From contig NZ_PYBW01000108.1 in assembly GCF_003205575.1 (NCBI RefSeq), positions 388 through 32,857 of the forward strand: a stretch of DNA of 32,470 nt. Direction: 5' to 3'. Of the stretch, positions 22,638 to 32,447 are shown in pieces. Within the stretch, counting starts at the first letter, position 1. Each line of letters begins with the position of its first letter. Source of the stretch: Streptomyces tateyamensis (GTDB lineage: Bacteria; Actinomycetota; Actinomycetes; Streptomycetales; Streptomycetaceae). The notes under the pieces were generated by a model. That model ran no database searches and was not told the origin of the DNA. It was given only the letters and a program-made list of their open reading frames with translations. Both the position numbers and the translations under genes were made by a program.

Positions 22638-23393
22638 TCAAGGGGTCCGGCGACAGTGCAGGAAGAGTTGCTCCTCCGGCGGCAGCGCGGTGCAGGCCGG
22701 TGCGTACGGGCGCCCGTTCAGCACCGACACGGTGAACCCGGCCTGCGCCAGCACCTCGGTGAGCTCCTCGCGCAGGAAGCCGCTGAGCCGGATCTGCTGG
22801 CCGAGGAAGCTCATCGGGTAGTCGTCCAGGTCCGCCTCGACCAGGCCCAGCGCGAGCAGCCCGCCCGGCCGCAGCAGGGTGCGGATCCGGCCCAGTGCCA
22901 CCTTGATCTCCTGCTGGGGCAGCAGGATCAGCGAGAAGAACGCGGTGGCGGCGGCGAACGAACCGGCGCCGGCCGGGCCCAGCGCGGGCAGCCCCCAGGC
23001 GGTGGCGGCGCGCTCGGTGCCGAGGTCGTCCAGGTCGATCCGGTGGAACTGCGGCTGGTGCGCGGCGCCCGTCGGGACCCCCGGCCGGGCCAGCGCGAGC
23101 ATCCCGTCCGAGAGGTCGACTGCCGTCACCCGCAGGCCGCCGGCCGCCAGTTGCCGCACGGTCGGGTCCCCGGTGCCGCAGCCGATGTCCAGCACCCGGG
23201 CGCCGGGCTCGAGTTCGTCCAGCAGCAGCCGACCGGCGGCCAGCTGACCGGACTTGGCCGGAAACGCCGCGCTGTACCGGTTCCCGATCGCGTCGAAGGC
23301 CAGCGCCTGCAGCGCCCGCTCGGCACTGCGGCAGCTCGGCTCGGGCCCGGCGGCGCCACCGCGGGCAGGCTCCGATATCTGTCCCGTCGTCAC
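22638..23393 (-). CDS. SAM-dependent class I methyltransferase
   Basis: A 251-residue protein with the SAM-binding motif VLDIGCGTGD (67-76), an acidic loop VTAVDLSDGML, and the RTLLRPGGLLALGLVE post-motif of UbiE/Mgt-like methyltransferases. The substrate cannot be told from sequence. GTG at 23393 is preferred: the family homology begins soon after, and a GGAAAGG lies about 12 nt upstream, a bit far. An alternative GTG at 23474 would add a low-complexity 27 residues. It is upstream of and nearly contiguous with the SpoIIE-type regulator, so the two share a transcript. Confidence 0.8.
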   Translation of the reverse strand: MTTGQISEPARGGAAGPEPSCRSAERALQALAFDAIGNRYSAAFPAKSGQLAAGRLLLDELEPGARVLDIGCGTGDPTVRQLAAGGLRVTAVDLSDGMLALARPGVPTGAAHQPQFHRIDLDDLGTERAATAWGLPALGPAGAGSFAAATAFFSLILLPQQEIKVALGRIRTLLRPGGLLALGLVEADLDDYPMSFLGQQIRLSGFLREELTEVLAQAGFTVSVLNGRPYAPACTALPPEEQLFLHCRRTP

Positions 23394-23907
23394 GATTGAG
23401 AAGTACCTTTCCCGCGCCGCACCGCCTGTCGAGCCCACTCCGTCCGCAGGGTCCGGGGCGCGGCCCTCCCGCACGCGCCACCCGGCCTCTGAGAATATGC
23501 GCGATCACGGTGCTGTGGAGTCCGTTTCCGGCCAACTCCGCGCAGCTGCCGTCAACAAGGCTGGTCAGTGGTGCCCCGGTGGGAGCACAGCGGGGCGGGC
23601 GCGGACCGCGCGCGCCCGTTTCGCACCCCTCGCCCGGGCCTCGGCGGGGGCCGCCGAACGGACCTCGCGCGGACCGGAAGGGACACGTCCGGAGGCGTTC
23701 ATTCCCCCCGGGTCGGCGTTTATCGAACGTCAATCGCGGGCTGTCACAGTCTTCTCAGCGCCGGGGAAGCGCGAAGAGGTGCTCCCGCAGCCGGGGGGCT
23801 GCGGGGTCACCTCTGTACCGGGGGGTTCATGCGCTTCCCACGTAGGGGGAACACCGGGGTGATCGGGGGAGCGGAGACCGGGGGGCTCCGCGGGGGGACC
23901 CTGGTGA
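23394..23907. other. Gene-free stretch between methyltransferase start and AfsR-like regulator end
   Basis: 514 nt with no gene that I can support. Its left part should hold the methyltransferase promoter; a -35-like TTGACG on the minus strand (23550-23555) is the only box I noted. It also contains the hairpin at 23775-23814 and G-rich tracts near 23840-23900. Frames on the plus strand here have no start signal and no recognisable fold. Confidence 0.5.
23775..23814 (-). terminator. Long hairpin downstream of the AfsR-like gene
   Basis: AGAGGTG (23775-23781) pairs with CACCTCT (23808-23814), and after a 2-nt mismatch CCCGCAGCC (23784-23792) pairs with GGCTGCGGG (23797-23805) around the loop GGGG. 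It begins about 94 nt after the regulator's stop codon on its strand and lacks a U-run, so terminator is the likeliest but not the only reading. Confidence 0.5.
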
Positions 23908-26883
23908 CTACGGCGCCGCAGTGAGGGGTGGTGGCTCGGTGTGCTGTTCGTCGATGAGGCCCGCCACGGCCTGGGCCTCCGGCACACCGAGCCGGGTGAA
24001 GATCTCCTGTGCCTGCCGCAATCCGGCCAGCCCGCGACCCGGCTCGCCCAGCCGCAGCAGCGCCTCGCCCAGGGCGGCGCCGGCCAGGCCCTGGCAGTAG
24101 GCGGCGTCCATCTCCTGAGCGATGGTGAGCGCCTCCTCGGCGGCGGTCACGGCCTCGGCCGGCTGACCGTCCGCCAGCAGACACCCCGCCAGCCGGGCCA
24201 GCGACAGCCCTTCCCAGAGCCGCTGCTGCTGGTCCTGGTACAGCTGGTGGGCCTCGCGCAGCTGGGTGGCCGCCTCGGCGGGGGAGCCGGTGGCGCGCAG
24301 CACGACGCCGAACTGGTAGAGGGTGTCAGCCAGGCAGCGGATGTTGCCGGAGCGGCGGGCCATGTCCACGGCCGCGGTGGCGGACGCCACGGCGGCGTCC
24401 CACTGGTCGAGCATCAGCTGGGCGCGCGCGATGTTGCCCTGGATCCGGGCGGCGTGGCCGGTCCTGGCCAGCACGGTGGCCAGGTCCCGGGCCTCGAACA
24501 GGAACGGCAGCGCGGCGGCGGGCTGCTGGGCGGTCAGCACGGTGCCGAGCGCACTGCCGGCCGCGACCCGCAGGCCCGGGGTCTGGGTGCCGACCAGGCC
24601 CAGACAGTCCCGGAAGAACTGCTCCGCCGTCTGGTACTCCCCGGTCAGGTAGGCGATGAAGGCCAGCGAGAAGCGGACCCGGGCCAGCGCCTCGACGTCG
24701 TCGCCCTCGGTGGCGGCGGCATCGGCGACCAGCAGGGTGCGGCGGATCCGGGTGGCCTGGGTCGGCTCCTCTACCAGCGAGTTGAGGTTCACCAGCAGGT
24801 CGATCGCGGGCCGCAGCAGCTCCGGGGCCCGGTCGATCGACTGCTCGATGGTGCTGAGCATCAGCGCGAGCTCGCTGCGCAGCCAGGCCCGGGCGCCGTC
24901 CTCACCGCCCAGCAGCTCACCCGGGTGGGTGGGCACCTGCAGCGGCTCGATCATCTGGCTGTCCGGTTCCAGCAGCTTGGAGGCGCTGCGCACCGTGGAG
25001 ACCAGCAGGGCGAGCAGCCGCAGCAGCGCCGCCTGGGTGTCCGCCAGGTCCGCGACCTTCTCCCGCTGCTTCTGCGCGAAGAGCCGCAGCAGGTCGTGGT
25101 ACCGGTAGCGGCCGGGGGTGAAGCACTCCAGCATGTTCGCCTCGACCAGGGCCTCGGCGAGGTCCTCGGCCTGGTCCTGGGAGGTGCCCAGCAGCGCGGC
25201 CACCGCGGACAGCGGCAGGTCGGGGCAGTCGACCAGGGCGAGCAGCCGGAAGGCGCGCGCCTCCTCGGGGTTGAGCTGTCCGTAGCCCAGTCCCAGGGTG
25301 GTCTCCACCGCCAGGTTGCCCAGCTGGAGCTCGTCCAGCCGCCGGCGCTGGTCCGCTAACCGCCGGGCCAGGTCCGCGACGGTCCAGCGCGGCCGGCTGG
25401 CCAGCCGGGCGGCCGCGATCCGGACCGCGAGCGGCAGGAAGCCGCAGGAGGTGACCACGGCCATCGCGGCCTCGGGCTCGGCCTCGATCCGGTGCGCCCC
25501 GGCGATCGCGCCGAACAGCTGCAGCGCCTCGGCGGGGGTCAGCTCCTCCACGTCGAACAGGCTGGCACCGGGCAGGCCGGCGAGCCGGGAGCGGCTGGTG
25601 GCCAGCACCGCACAGCCGGCCACCCCCGGGATCAGCGGGGTGACCTGGTCCACGTCGCGGGCGTTGTCGAGCATGATCAGCATCCGCCGGTCGGCCAGCA
25701 GCGAGCGGTAGAGCGCGACCCGCTGCTCGAAGGACTCCGGCGCGTCGGTGACGCCGAGCGCGAAGAGGAAGTCGCCGAGCACCACCGAGGGGTCGGCCGG
25801 AGTGGCGCTCACCCCGCGCAGGTCCACGTAGAGCTGTCCGTCCGGGAACTCCGCCCGCACGCTGTGCGCGACGTGCACGGCCAGGGTGGTCTTGCCGACG
25901 CCGCCGATCCCGGCCAGCGAGGTGACCACCACCGCCTGGCCGGAGGCGCGGCGCAGGATCTCGCGCAGCTCGCCGACCAGGTCGGCGCGACCGCTGAAGT
26001 CCGAGACGTCGGCCGGGAGCTGGGCCGGCGGTGCCAGCGAGAGGGACGCCCCGGGCTCGGCATTCGGAATCTGGAATTCCGACTCGGTATTCATCAATGT
26101 CGGGTCGGCCGACAGGATCCGCGAGTGCATCGCGGCCAGCGCCGTTCCGGGCTCCACACCGAGCTCGTCGATCAGCAGTTTCCGGGTCGCGGTGTAGACG
26201 TTGAGCGCTTCGGCCTGCCGCCCGCTGCGGTACAGCGCGAGCATCAGCAGCTCCCGCAGCCGTTCACGCAATGGGTGTTCGGCGGCGAGTTCGTGCAATT
26301 CGGTGATGATTTCCGCGTGCATGCCGATTTCCAGTGCGACGGCGCACCGGTCCTCCCGGGCCGTCACCTGATGCTCCAGCAGGCTCAGCCGCTGCGCCTC
26401 GGCATAAGGCCCCGGAATCCCGGCCAGCGGCTGCCCGTGCCAGAGTCCGATCGCCGAGCTCAGCAGCGCGTGGGCCTTCTCCAGCGAGCCGTTCGCCCGG
26501 GCCTGGGCCGCTTCGCTGCCGAATGAATGGAAAACCGAGAGATCCAGTGATTCGTCCGGAATGCGCAGCAGGTAGCCGTCCCGTACCGAGACCAGCAGTT
26601 CGGCCGGCGCCCGGTTCTCCCGGCCCGGCTCGACGATGGTGCGCAGCCGCGAGACGTAGGTGCGCAGCGCGGCCACCGCCTGCGGCGGCGGCCGGTCGCC
26701 CCACAGGCCGTCCACCAGTTCCTGCGTGGTCACCGGACGGCCGCGGTGCAGCAACAGGGCGGTGAGGACGGCCTGTTGCTGCGGAGATCCCAGCGCGAGG
26801 GGTTGCTCGTCGCGCCAGGCCTGGACGGGTCCGAGCACCTGGAAGCGCAGCACGGCATTGTGCGGCGTTGCCTGAAGCTCCAT
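23908..26883 (-). CDS. AfsR/SARP family transcriptional regulator with NB-ARC and TPR domains
   Basis: A 991-residue regulator in the AfsR pattern: OmpR-type winged helix (about 12-105, FQVLGPVQAWRDEQPL then LVDGLWGDRPPPQAVAALRTYVSRLR), BTAD helices (about 112-255, with ELGVEPG near the end), a STAND NTPase (about 300-570, Walker A GIGGVGKTT with Lys331, MLIMLDNARD as Walker B) and TPR-like helices to the C-terminus. Such proteins bind DNA direct repeats and activate secondary metabolism or small regulator genes. ATG at 26883 follows GGGGGA by about 7 nt; upstream in-frame extension lacks signals. It is divergent from the 69-residue peptide gene across 210 nt, a natural candidate target. No biosynthetic genes are immediately next to it. 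Confidence 0.9.
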   Translation of the reverse strand: MELQATPHNAVLRFQVLGPVQAWRDEQPLALGSPQQQAVLTALLLHRGRPVTTQELVDGLWGDRPPPQAVAALRTYVSRLRTIVEPGRENRAPAELLVSVRDGYLLRIPDESLDLSVFHSFGSEAAQARANGSLEKAHALLSSAIGLWHGQPLAGIPGPYAEAQRLSLLEHQVTAREDRCAVALEIGMHAEIITELHELAAEHPLRERLRELLMLALYRSGRQAEALNVYTATRKLLIDELGVEPGTALAAMHSRILSADPTLMNTESEFQIPNAEPGASLSLAPPAQLPADVSDFSGRADLVGELREILRRASGQAVVVTSLAGIGGVGKTTLAVHVAHSVRAEFPDGQLYVDLRGVSATPADPSVVLGDFLFALGVTDAPESFEQRVALYRSLLADRRMLIMLDNARDVDQVTPLIPGVAGCAVLATSRSRLAGLPGASLFDVEELTPAEALQLFGAIAGAHRIEAEPEAAMAVVTSCGFLPLAVRIAAARLASRPRWTVADLARRLADQRRRLDELQLGNLAVETTLGLGYGQLNPEEARAFRLLALVDCPDLPLSAVAALLGTSQDQAEDLAEALVEANMLECFTPGRYRYHDLLRLFAQKQREKVADLADTQAALLRLLALLVSTVRSASKLLEPDSQMIEPLQVPTHPGELLGGEDGARAWLRSELALMLSTIEQSIDRAPELLRPAIDLLVNLNSLVEEPTQATRIRRTLLVADAAATEGDDVEALARVRFSLAFIAYLTGEYQTAEQFFRDCLGLVGTQTPGLRVAAGSALGTVLTAQQPAAALPFLFEARDLATVLARTGHAARIQGNIARAQLMLDQWDAAVASATAAVDMARRSGNIRCLADTLYQFGVVLRATGSPAEAATQLREAHQLYQDQQQRLWEGLSLARLAGCLLADGQPAEAVTAAEEALTIAQEMDAAYCQGLAGAALGEALLRLGEPGRGLAGLRQAQEIFTRLGVPEAQAVAGLIDEQHTEPPPLTAAP

Positions 26884-27093
26884 GAGGGTCCCCCGATGGC
26901 CTGTTACTTCGAACCTTGAAGTGCTGCCTCCATGCTCCGGCTGCAATGCCCGGTCAGGAAGGGCAAAACGGGCGGATTGTTCACATGGAGGGCCGTTTAT
27001 AAGACATTTAACGAACCCTACGATACTGTCCCCACGCCGCGGCCAGACCGACCGGGGCGGATAGGTACAGCCCCCGTGGAAGGTGGTTCGGCG
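26884..27093. promoter_or_regulatory. Divergent promoter region between the AfsR-like gene and the small peptide gene
   Basis: The 210 nt contain an unusually AT-rich patch for this window (26996-27026, with TTATAAG, TTTAACG and TACGATACT). TATAAG and TACGAT could be -10 boxes for the plus strand, with GTTCAC (26979-26984) upstream. I did not find clear direct repeats of the SARP type, so the boundaries are only indicative. Confidence 0.45.
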
Positions 27094-27303
27094 ATGGCCG
27101 AGAACAAGACTCCGATCACTCTGCCGGAGCAGGCCGACGCACTCGAGACCGTGCTGACCGGCGTGGTTCAGGCGACGTCGCAGGCGGCCGACCAGCACAT
27201 TGAGCCCGAGATCCCGGCGCAGCCCGTCGTCGCCCAGGTGGCGCAGCCGGCCCCCGCCCCCGGCGTCCCCGGCCCGATGGGCGAGGTCATCAACACCCAG
27301 TGA
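27094..27303 (+). CDS. Small 69-residue acidic, Ala/Pro-rich protein of unknown function
   Basis: ATG at 27094 follows GGAAGGTGG (27078-27086) by about 7 nt, a good ribosome-binding site, and a clear terminator lies 60 nt after the stop, so I treat it as real. The N-terminal half (MAENKTPITLPEQADALETVL and following) looks like one amphipathic helix; the second half is Pro/Ala/Val-rich (VAQPAPAPGVPGPMGEV). It has no Cys, membrane segment or export signal. It stands alone and divergent from an AfsR-family regulator. In S. coelicolor AfsR activates a 63-residue peptide gene, afsS; this gene is similar in size and Pro content but I cannot show homology. A modified-peptide precursor is possible, but no modifying enzyme is adjacent. 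Confidence 0.65.
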   Translation: MAENKTPITLPEQADALETVLTGVVQATSQAADQHIEPEIPAQPVVAQVAQPAPAPGVPGPMGEVINTQ

Positions 27304-27362
27304 CCCGCCCCTGACTTTGGCCTGAACCCACCGCGTAGTTGGCCAGCCACGCTACGCGCGCA

Positions 27363-27386
27363 GAGCCCCCGGACCCCCGGGGGCTC
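27363..27386 (+). terminator. Terminator after the small peptide gene
   Basis: GAGCCCCCGG (27363-27372) and CCGGGGGCTC (27377-27386) form a perfect 10-bp stem with loop ACCC. A short GACTGTTT tail follows. It starts 60 nt after the stop codon. Confidence 0.75.
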
Positions 27387-27488
27387 GACTGTTTCCGGGG
27401 ACGGCCGCCGGCCGAGGGGGCCGGGGCCCCGGGGAGCTGCCGTCCGCCGTTCTGGGCGCCCGGTGGGCTGACGGCAGGTCGCAAGAGC

Positions 27489-27527
27489 GCCGGCTGCCCC
27501 GGGAGCGGCGGTCCCGGGACAGCCGGC
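27489..27527 (-). terminator. Terminator after the fumarase gene
   Basis: GCCGGCTG, one mismatch, CCCGGGA (27489-27504) pairs with TCCCGGG, one mismatch, CAGCCGGC (27512-27527) around a 7-nt loop. It begins 7 nt beyond the fumarase stop codon on the minus strand. The two terminators isolate the convergent transcripts. Confidence 0.75.
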
Positions 27528-27533
27528 GGTGGG

Positions 27534-29219
<1,686 letters not shown>

Positions 29220-29306
29220 GCGAGGTCCTTCACGGGGTCTGTGTGCTGCGTCGGCGAAGCGCCCTCCAGAGTAGATCTCACCTCCCGCCCGCGGGGGCTC
29301 ACCCCC

Positions 29307-29312
29307 TAGGCT
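29307..29312 (+). promoter_or_regulatory. Possible -10 box for leaderless transcription of the DUF1707 gene
   Basis: TAGGCT ends 6 nt before the GTG at 29319, and no Shine-Dalgarno sequence lies in between. This is the usual geometry of a leaderless actinomycete transcript. No -35 box is obvious. Confidence 0.35.
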
Positions 29313-29318
29313 GTGAGA

Positions 29319-30005
29319 GTGGACACGAATCCGTCGCCGTCGGACCAGCCCGTACCCGTGAACCAGCTGCAGCCCCCCGCGACCCGGGTCGCCGAAGCCG
29401 ACCTGCGCGCCTCGGACGCCGACCGCGAGCGGATCGCCGAACTGCTGCGCGACGCCTACGCCGAGGGGAGGCTGTCGGTCGAGGAGCACTCCGAGCGGAT
29501 CGAGGCCGCCTACACGGCCCGCACCCTGGGCGAGTTGGCCCCGCTCACCCGGGACCTGCCCAGCCACCCGGCCGCCCCGGCCCAGGCGCCCCGCCCGGCA
29601 GCGGTCCCGCTGCCGCCGGCCCGGGACGAGTCGGCGAACATCCTGGCCATCTTCGGCGGGGTGGACCGCAAGGGCCGCTGGCGGGTCGGCTCGCACATCC
29701 GGGCCACCGCCGCCTTCGGCGGGATCTCGCTCGACCTGTCGGACGCGGTCTTCGAGTCGCCCGAGGTGCTGATCGAGGTCTCCGCCTTCTGCGGCGGGGT
29801 GTCGATCCGGGTGCCGGAGAACGTCACCCTGGTGGGCAGCGGGGTGGGCATCTTCGGCGGCTTCGACGTGCGCGAGCAGACCGCGGCCGACCCGTACGCC
29901 CCGGTGGTCCGGGTCAAGGGGGTTGCGGTCTTCGGGGGTTGCGACGCCAAGGCGCGCCGGGGCAAGAAGCTCAAGGAGTGGGTGCGCCGGCAGATCGGCG
30001 CCTGA
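29319..30005 (+). CDS. DUF1707 domain protein with LiaF/YvqF-like C-terminal beta domain
   Basis: A 228-residue protein. The DUF1707 part (about 25-75) reads RASDADRERIAELLRDAYAEGRLSVEEHSERIEAAYTA-like in its typical order, with the conserved Leu-Arg and Glu-rich helices. A Pro/Ala linker follows (about 80-105). The C-terminal part (about 108-215) is a repeated beta pattern with IFGGVDRKG, AFGGISLDLSDA, FCGGVSIRVPENV and IFGGFDVRE, as in the cell-wall-stress proteins of the LiaF group. No membrane helix is present. Function is unknown. GTG at 29319 is chosen from the -10 spacing; GTG at 29313, two codons upstream, is the alternative. Confidence 0.8.
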   Translation: MDTNPSPSDQPVPVNQLQPPATRVAEADLRASDADRERIAELLRDAYAEGRLSVEEHSERIEAAYTARTLGELAPLTRDLPSHPAAPAQAPRPAAVPLPPARDESANILAIFGGVDRKGRWRVGSHIRATAAFGGISLDLSDAVFESPEVLIEVSAFCGGVSIRVPENVTLVGSGVGIFGGFDVREQTAADPYAPVVRVKGVAVFGGCDAKARRGKKLKEWVRRQIGA

Positions 30006-30248
30006 CCGGCCGCCGCGGCGGGCCGGCGGCGGAACCTCATGTTCCGTCAACTCACCGCACGGCACTCCGGGTTGGCACGGGTGCAGGCAGTGGCCGGGTG
30101 AACACGGTGTGCATGAACCGGGATCGCGCGGGGTAGTTCCTGGGGCACATCGATTTGAACGGCTACGGTCAGAACGGCGTCGGAACTCCACTCGGGACGG
30201 CAGCCGGGCCGTGTGCGAGCCATTCCCGAGCCTGTGTCAGGAGTTGCC

Positions 30249-30644
30249 GTGCTGCACCCGATCGAGCCCAGCACCACCGCCGTGATCCGTGCCGCCGCCC
30301 GATCCGGTCCGGCGCGCCCGGTGGGCTCGCCGGACCCGTCGCAGGAGAACCCCTGGCACACCCTGGCGGCCTGCCGCCGGGACGAGGCCGGCCTGTTCTT
30401 CGCGCCGTCCAAGGAGCCGACCGCGGCCCGGCTGGCCCGGGAGGAGCACGCCAAGCAGGTGTGCGGCGGCTGTCCGGTGCTGCTCGCCTGCCGCGAGCAC
30501 GCGCTGGCCCAGCCGGAGCCGTACGGGGTCTGGGGCGGGCTGACCGCCGCCGAGCGCCGGGTGGTGCTGGCCCGCCGCCGGCGCCGGGCGGCCGAGCCGG
30601 CCCTGGTCCCGGTGCAGCGCGACCGGGGCCGGATAGCCGGCTGA
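30249..30644 (+). CDS. WhiB family iron-sulphur transcription factor (WblI-like)
   Basis: A 131-residue protein with the four-cysteine WhiB cluster ligands Cys42, Cys72, Cys75 and Cys81 (CGGCPVLLAC), the GVWGGLTAAER turn, and a basic C-terminal tail ARRRRRAA for DNA contact. WhiB proteins bind a [4Fe-4S] cluster and act on gene expression with the principal sigma factor. GTG at 30249 has AGGAG (30239-30243) 5 nt upstream; a start at 30213 would add 12 residues without a site. The place next to glpX and fumarase resembles S. coelicolor wblI as I remember it; this needs checking before using the name. The stop region contains a small hairpin (AGCCGG/CCGGCT, about 30635-30651). Confidence 0.88.
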   Translation: MLHPIEPSTTAVIRAAARSGPARPVGSPDPSQENPWHTLAACRRDEAGLFFAPSKEPTAARLAREEHAKQVCGGCPVLLACREHALAQPEPYGVWGGLTAAERRVVLARRRRRAAEPALVPVQRDRGRIAG

Positions 30645-30672
30645 ACCGGCTGCCCGACCCCCGCCGCCCGCC

Positions 30673-31713
30673 TCAGTTGGCCCGGTCGAAGTCGATCGCG
30701 CTGTAGGCCCGCAGCTTGGCGAGCTTGTGGACCGAGTCGATCTGGCGGATCGTGCCGCTCTTGGAGCGCATCACCAGCGAGCTGGTGGTGGCGGTCGCCT
30801 GGCGGTAGTGCACGCCGCGCAGCAGCTCGCCGTCGGTGATGCCGGTGGCGACGAAGAACACGTTCTCGCCGCTGACCAGGTCGTTGGTGGAGAGCACCCG
30901 GTCCAGGTCGTGGCCGGCGTCCAGCGCCTTCTGCCGCTCCGCGTCGTCCTTGGGCCAGAGCCGGCCCTGGATCACGCCGCCCATGCACTTCATCGCGCAG
31001 GCCGCGATGATGCCCTCCGGCGTGCCGCCGACGCCCATCAGCAGGTCCACCCCGGTGCCCTCGCGGGCGGCCATGATGGCGCCGGCCACGTCGCCGTCGG
31101 AGATGTACTTGATCCGGGCGCCCGCCTCGCGGATCTGCTTGATCAGGTCGCTGTGGCGCGGGCGGTCCAGCACCACCACGGTCACGTCCTCGACCGCCAT
31201 GCCCTTGGCCTTGGCGACCCGGCGGATGTTCACGGCCGGCGGGGCGGTGATGTCCACGAAGTCCGCCGCCTCCGGGCCGCAGACCAGCTTGTCCATGTAG
31301 AAGACGGCGCTGGGGTCGAACATGGTGCCGCGGTCGGCCACGGCCAGGACCGCGACCGCGTTGTTCATGCCCTTGGCGGTCAGCGTGGTGCCGTCCACCG
31401 GGTCCACCGCGACGTCGCACTCGGCGCCGGTGCCGTCGCCGACCCGCTCGCCGTTGTAGAGCATCGGGGCCTCGTCCTTCTCGCCTTCACCGATGACGAC
31501 CACGCCGTTCATCGAGACGGTCGAGACGAGGGTGCGCATGGCCTTCACGGCGGCGCCGTCGGCGCCGTTCTTGTCGCCCCGGCCGACCCAGCGGCCGGCC
31601 GCCATGGCCGCTGCCTCGGTGACGCGGACGAGCTCCAGGGCCAGGTTGCGGTCCGGAGCCTCCGGTGCGACCTCCAGCGACTGCGGGAGGTGGGAGGGGT
31701 GCTGCGTGGTCAT
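30673..31713 (-). CDS. glpX: Class II fructose-1,6-bisphosphatase GlpX
   Basis: A 346-residue enzyme that removes the 1-phosphate of fructose 1,6-bisphosphate in gluconeogenesis. GEGEKDEAPML (75-85) and DPVDGTT (104-110) form the metal-phosphate site, and GVGGTPEGI is the conserved GlpX loop. Length is right for actinobacterial GlpX. ATG at 31713 follows GAGAGG by about 10 nt; an ATG at 31860 would add 49 residues of unlike composition. It converges with the WhiB gene and is divergent from the DUF4245 gene. Confidence 0.94.
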   Translation of the reverse strand: MTTQHPSHLPQSLEVAPEAPDRNLALELVRVTEAAAMAAGRWVGRGDKNGADGAAVKAMRTLVSTVSMNGVVVIGEGEKDEAPMLYNGERVGDGTGAECDVAVDPVDGTTLTAKGMNNAVAVLAVADRGTMFDPSAVFYMDKLVCGPEAADFVDITAPPAVNIRRVAKAKGMAVEDVTVVVLDRPRHSDLIKQIREAGARIKYISDGDVAGAIMAAREGTGVDLLMGVGGTPEGIIAACAMKCMGGVIQGRLWPKDDAERQKALDAGHDLDRVLSTNDLVSGENVFFVATGITDGELLRGVHYRQATATTSSLVMRSKSGTIRQIDSVHKLAKLRAYSAIDFDRAN

Positions 31714-31919
31714 CGTCGTGACCTCTCTGTACGCGACGGCCAGCGAGCACTCGACCACTGCGGGTCGAGTACTGCGATTGAGGGTCCCCCGATCGTAGCT
31801 GTGCGCTCCGGGGCTGTCTGTGGCGCGGGTCCCGCTCACCTGCGCCGACGGAGGGCGCACGGGCCCCGGAGGCGACCCCGGTGGTCGGGCCGGGGCGGGC
31901 GATGGGTCACCATGAGGGG

Positions 31920-32447
31920 GTGGCAGGCAACGATGGCAGGAGAGGGCGGCAGACGGTCCGGGACATGGTCCTGTCGATGGCCGCCGTCATGGGCGTGGCC
32001 CTGGTGGCCTATCTGACGATTCCGCACAGCGGCAACGGGGACCCGGTCAAGGTGGTGGACTACAGCGCGGCGCTGGCCTCGGCCAAGCGCGCCGCGCCCT
32101 ACCCGGTACTGGCGCCCCAGGGCCTGCCGCAGCAGTGGCGGGCCACCTCGGTGACGTACCGGAAGGACCCCGCGGGCCACGCCGGCTGGCACCTGGGCTT
32201 CGTCACCCCCGACGGCAAGTACGCCTCGGTGGAGCAGACCGACGCCCCGCCGAACGACCTGCTCAAGACCGTGGTGACGGGCTACGCCCCGGACGGCGGC
32301 TCGACCATCGACGGCCGGTCCTGGACCCGCTACCAGGGCGACCACTACCGCGGGGTGACCGAGACCAGCGGCAGCGCCACCACCCTGGTGGCCGGCAGCG
32401 CCTCCTACCCGGAGCTGGAGCAGCTGGCCCAGGCGCTGCGGCCCTGA
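31920..32447 (+). CDS. DUF4245 domain protein, single-pass membrane anchored
   Basis: A 175-residue protein: a short basic N-terminus, one membrane segment (about 17-34, MVLSMAAVMGVALVAYLTI), then an extracellular domain of about 140 residues with PVLAPQGLPQQWRATSVTY, GWHLGFVTPDGKYASVEQ and SWTRYQGDHYRGVTET, as usual for DUF4245. Members commonly neighbour glpX in actinobacteria; function is unknown. GTG at 31920 lies 6 nt after CACCAT and has no separate ribosome-binding site, so a leaderless transcript is possible. In-frame upstream starts (31881, 31902) have weaker context. Confidence 0.82.
   Translation: MAGNDGRRGRQTVRDMVLSMAAVMGVALVAYLTIPHSGNGDPVKVVDYSAALASAKRAAPYPVLAPQGLPQQWRATSVTYRKDPAGHAGWHLGFVTPDGKYASVEQTDAPPNDLLKTVVTGYAPDGGSTIDGRSWTRYQGDHYRGVTETSGSATTLVAGSASYPELEQLAQALRP

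Noticed and set aside
20689..23733. 1014-codon protein fusing methyltransferase and SpoIIE-type regulator
   Set aside because: The upstream part is out of frame with the methyltransferase and is a shadow; the real regulator starts at 22626.
23394..23907. Small genes in the gap between the methyltransferase and AfsR-like genes
   Set aside because: Plus-strand frames lack ribosome-binding sites and show no fold; the region is better explained by promoter and hairpin sequence.
27094..27303. RiPP precursor peptide
   Set aside because: No Cys, no recognisable leader-core boundary and no modifying enzyme next to it; kept as an unknown small protein instead.
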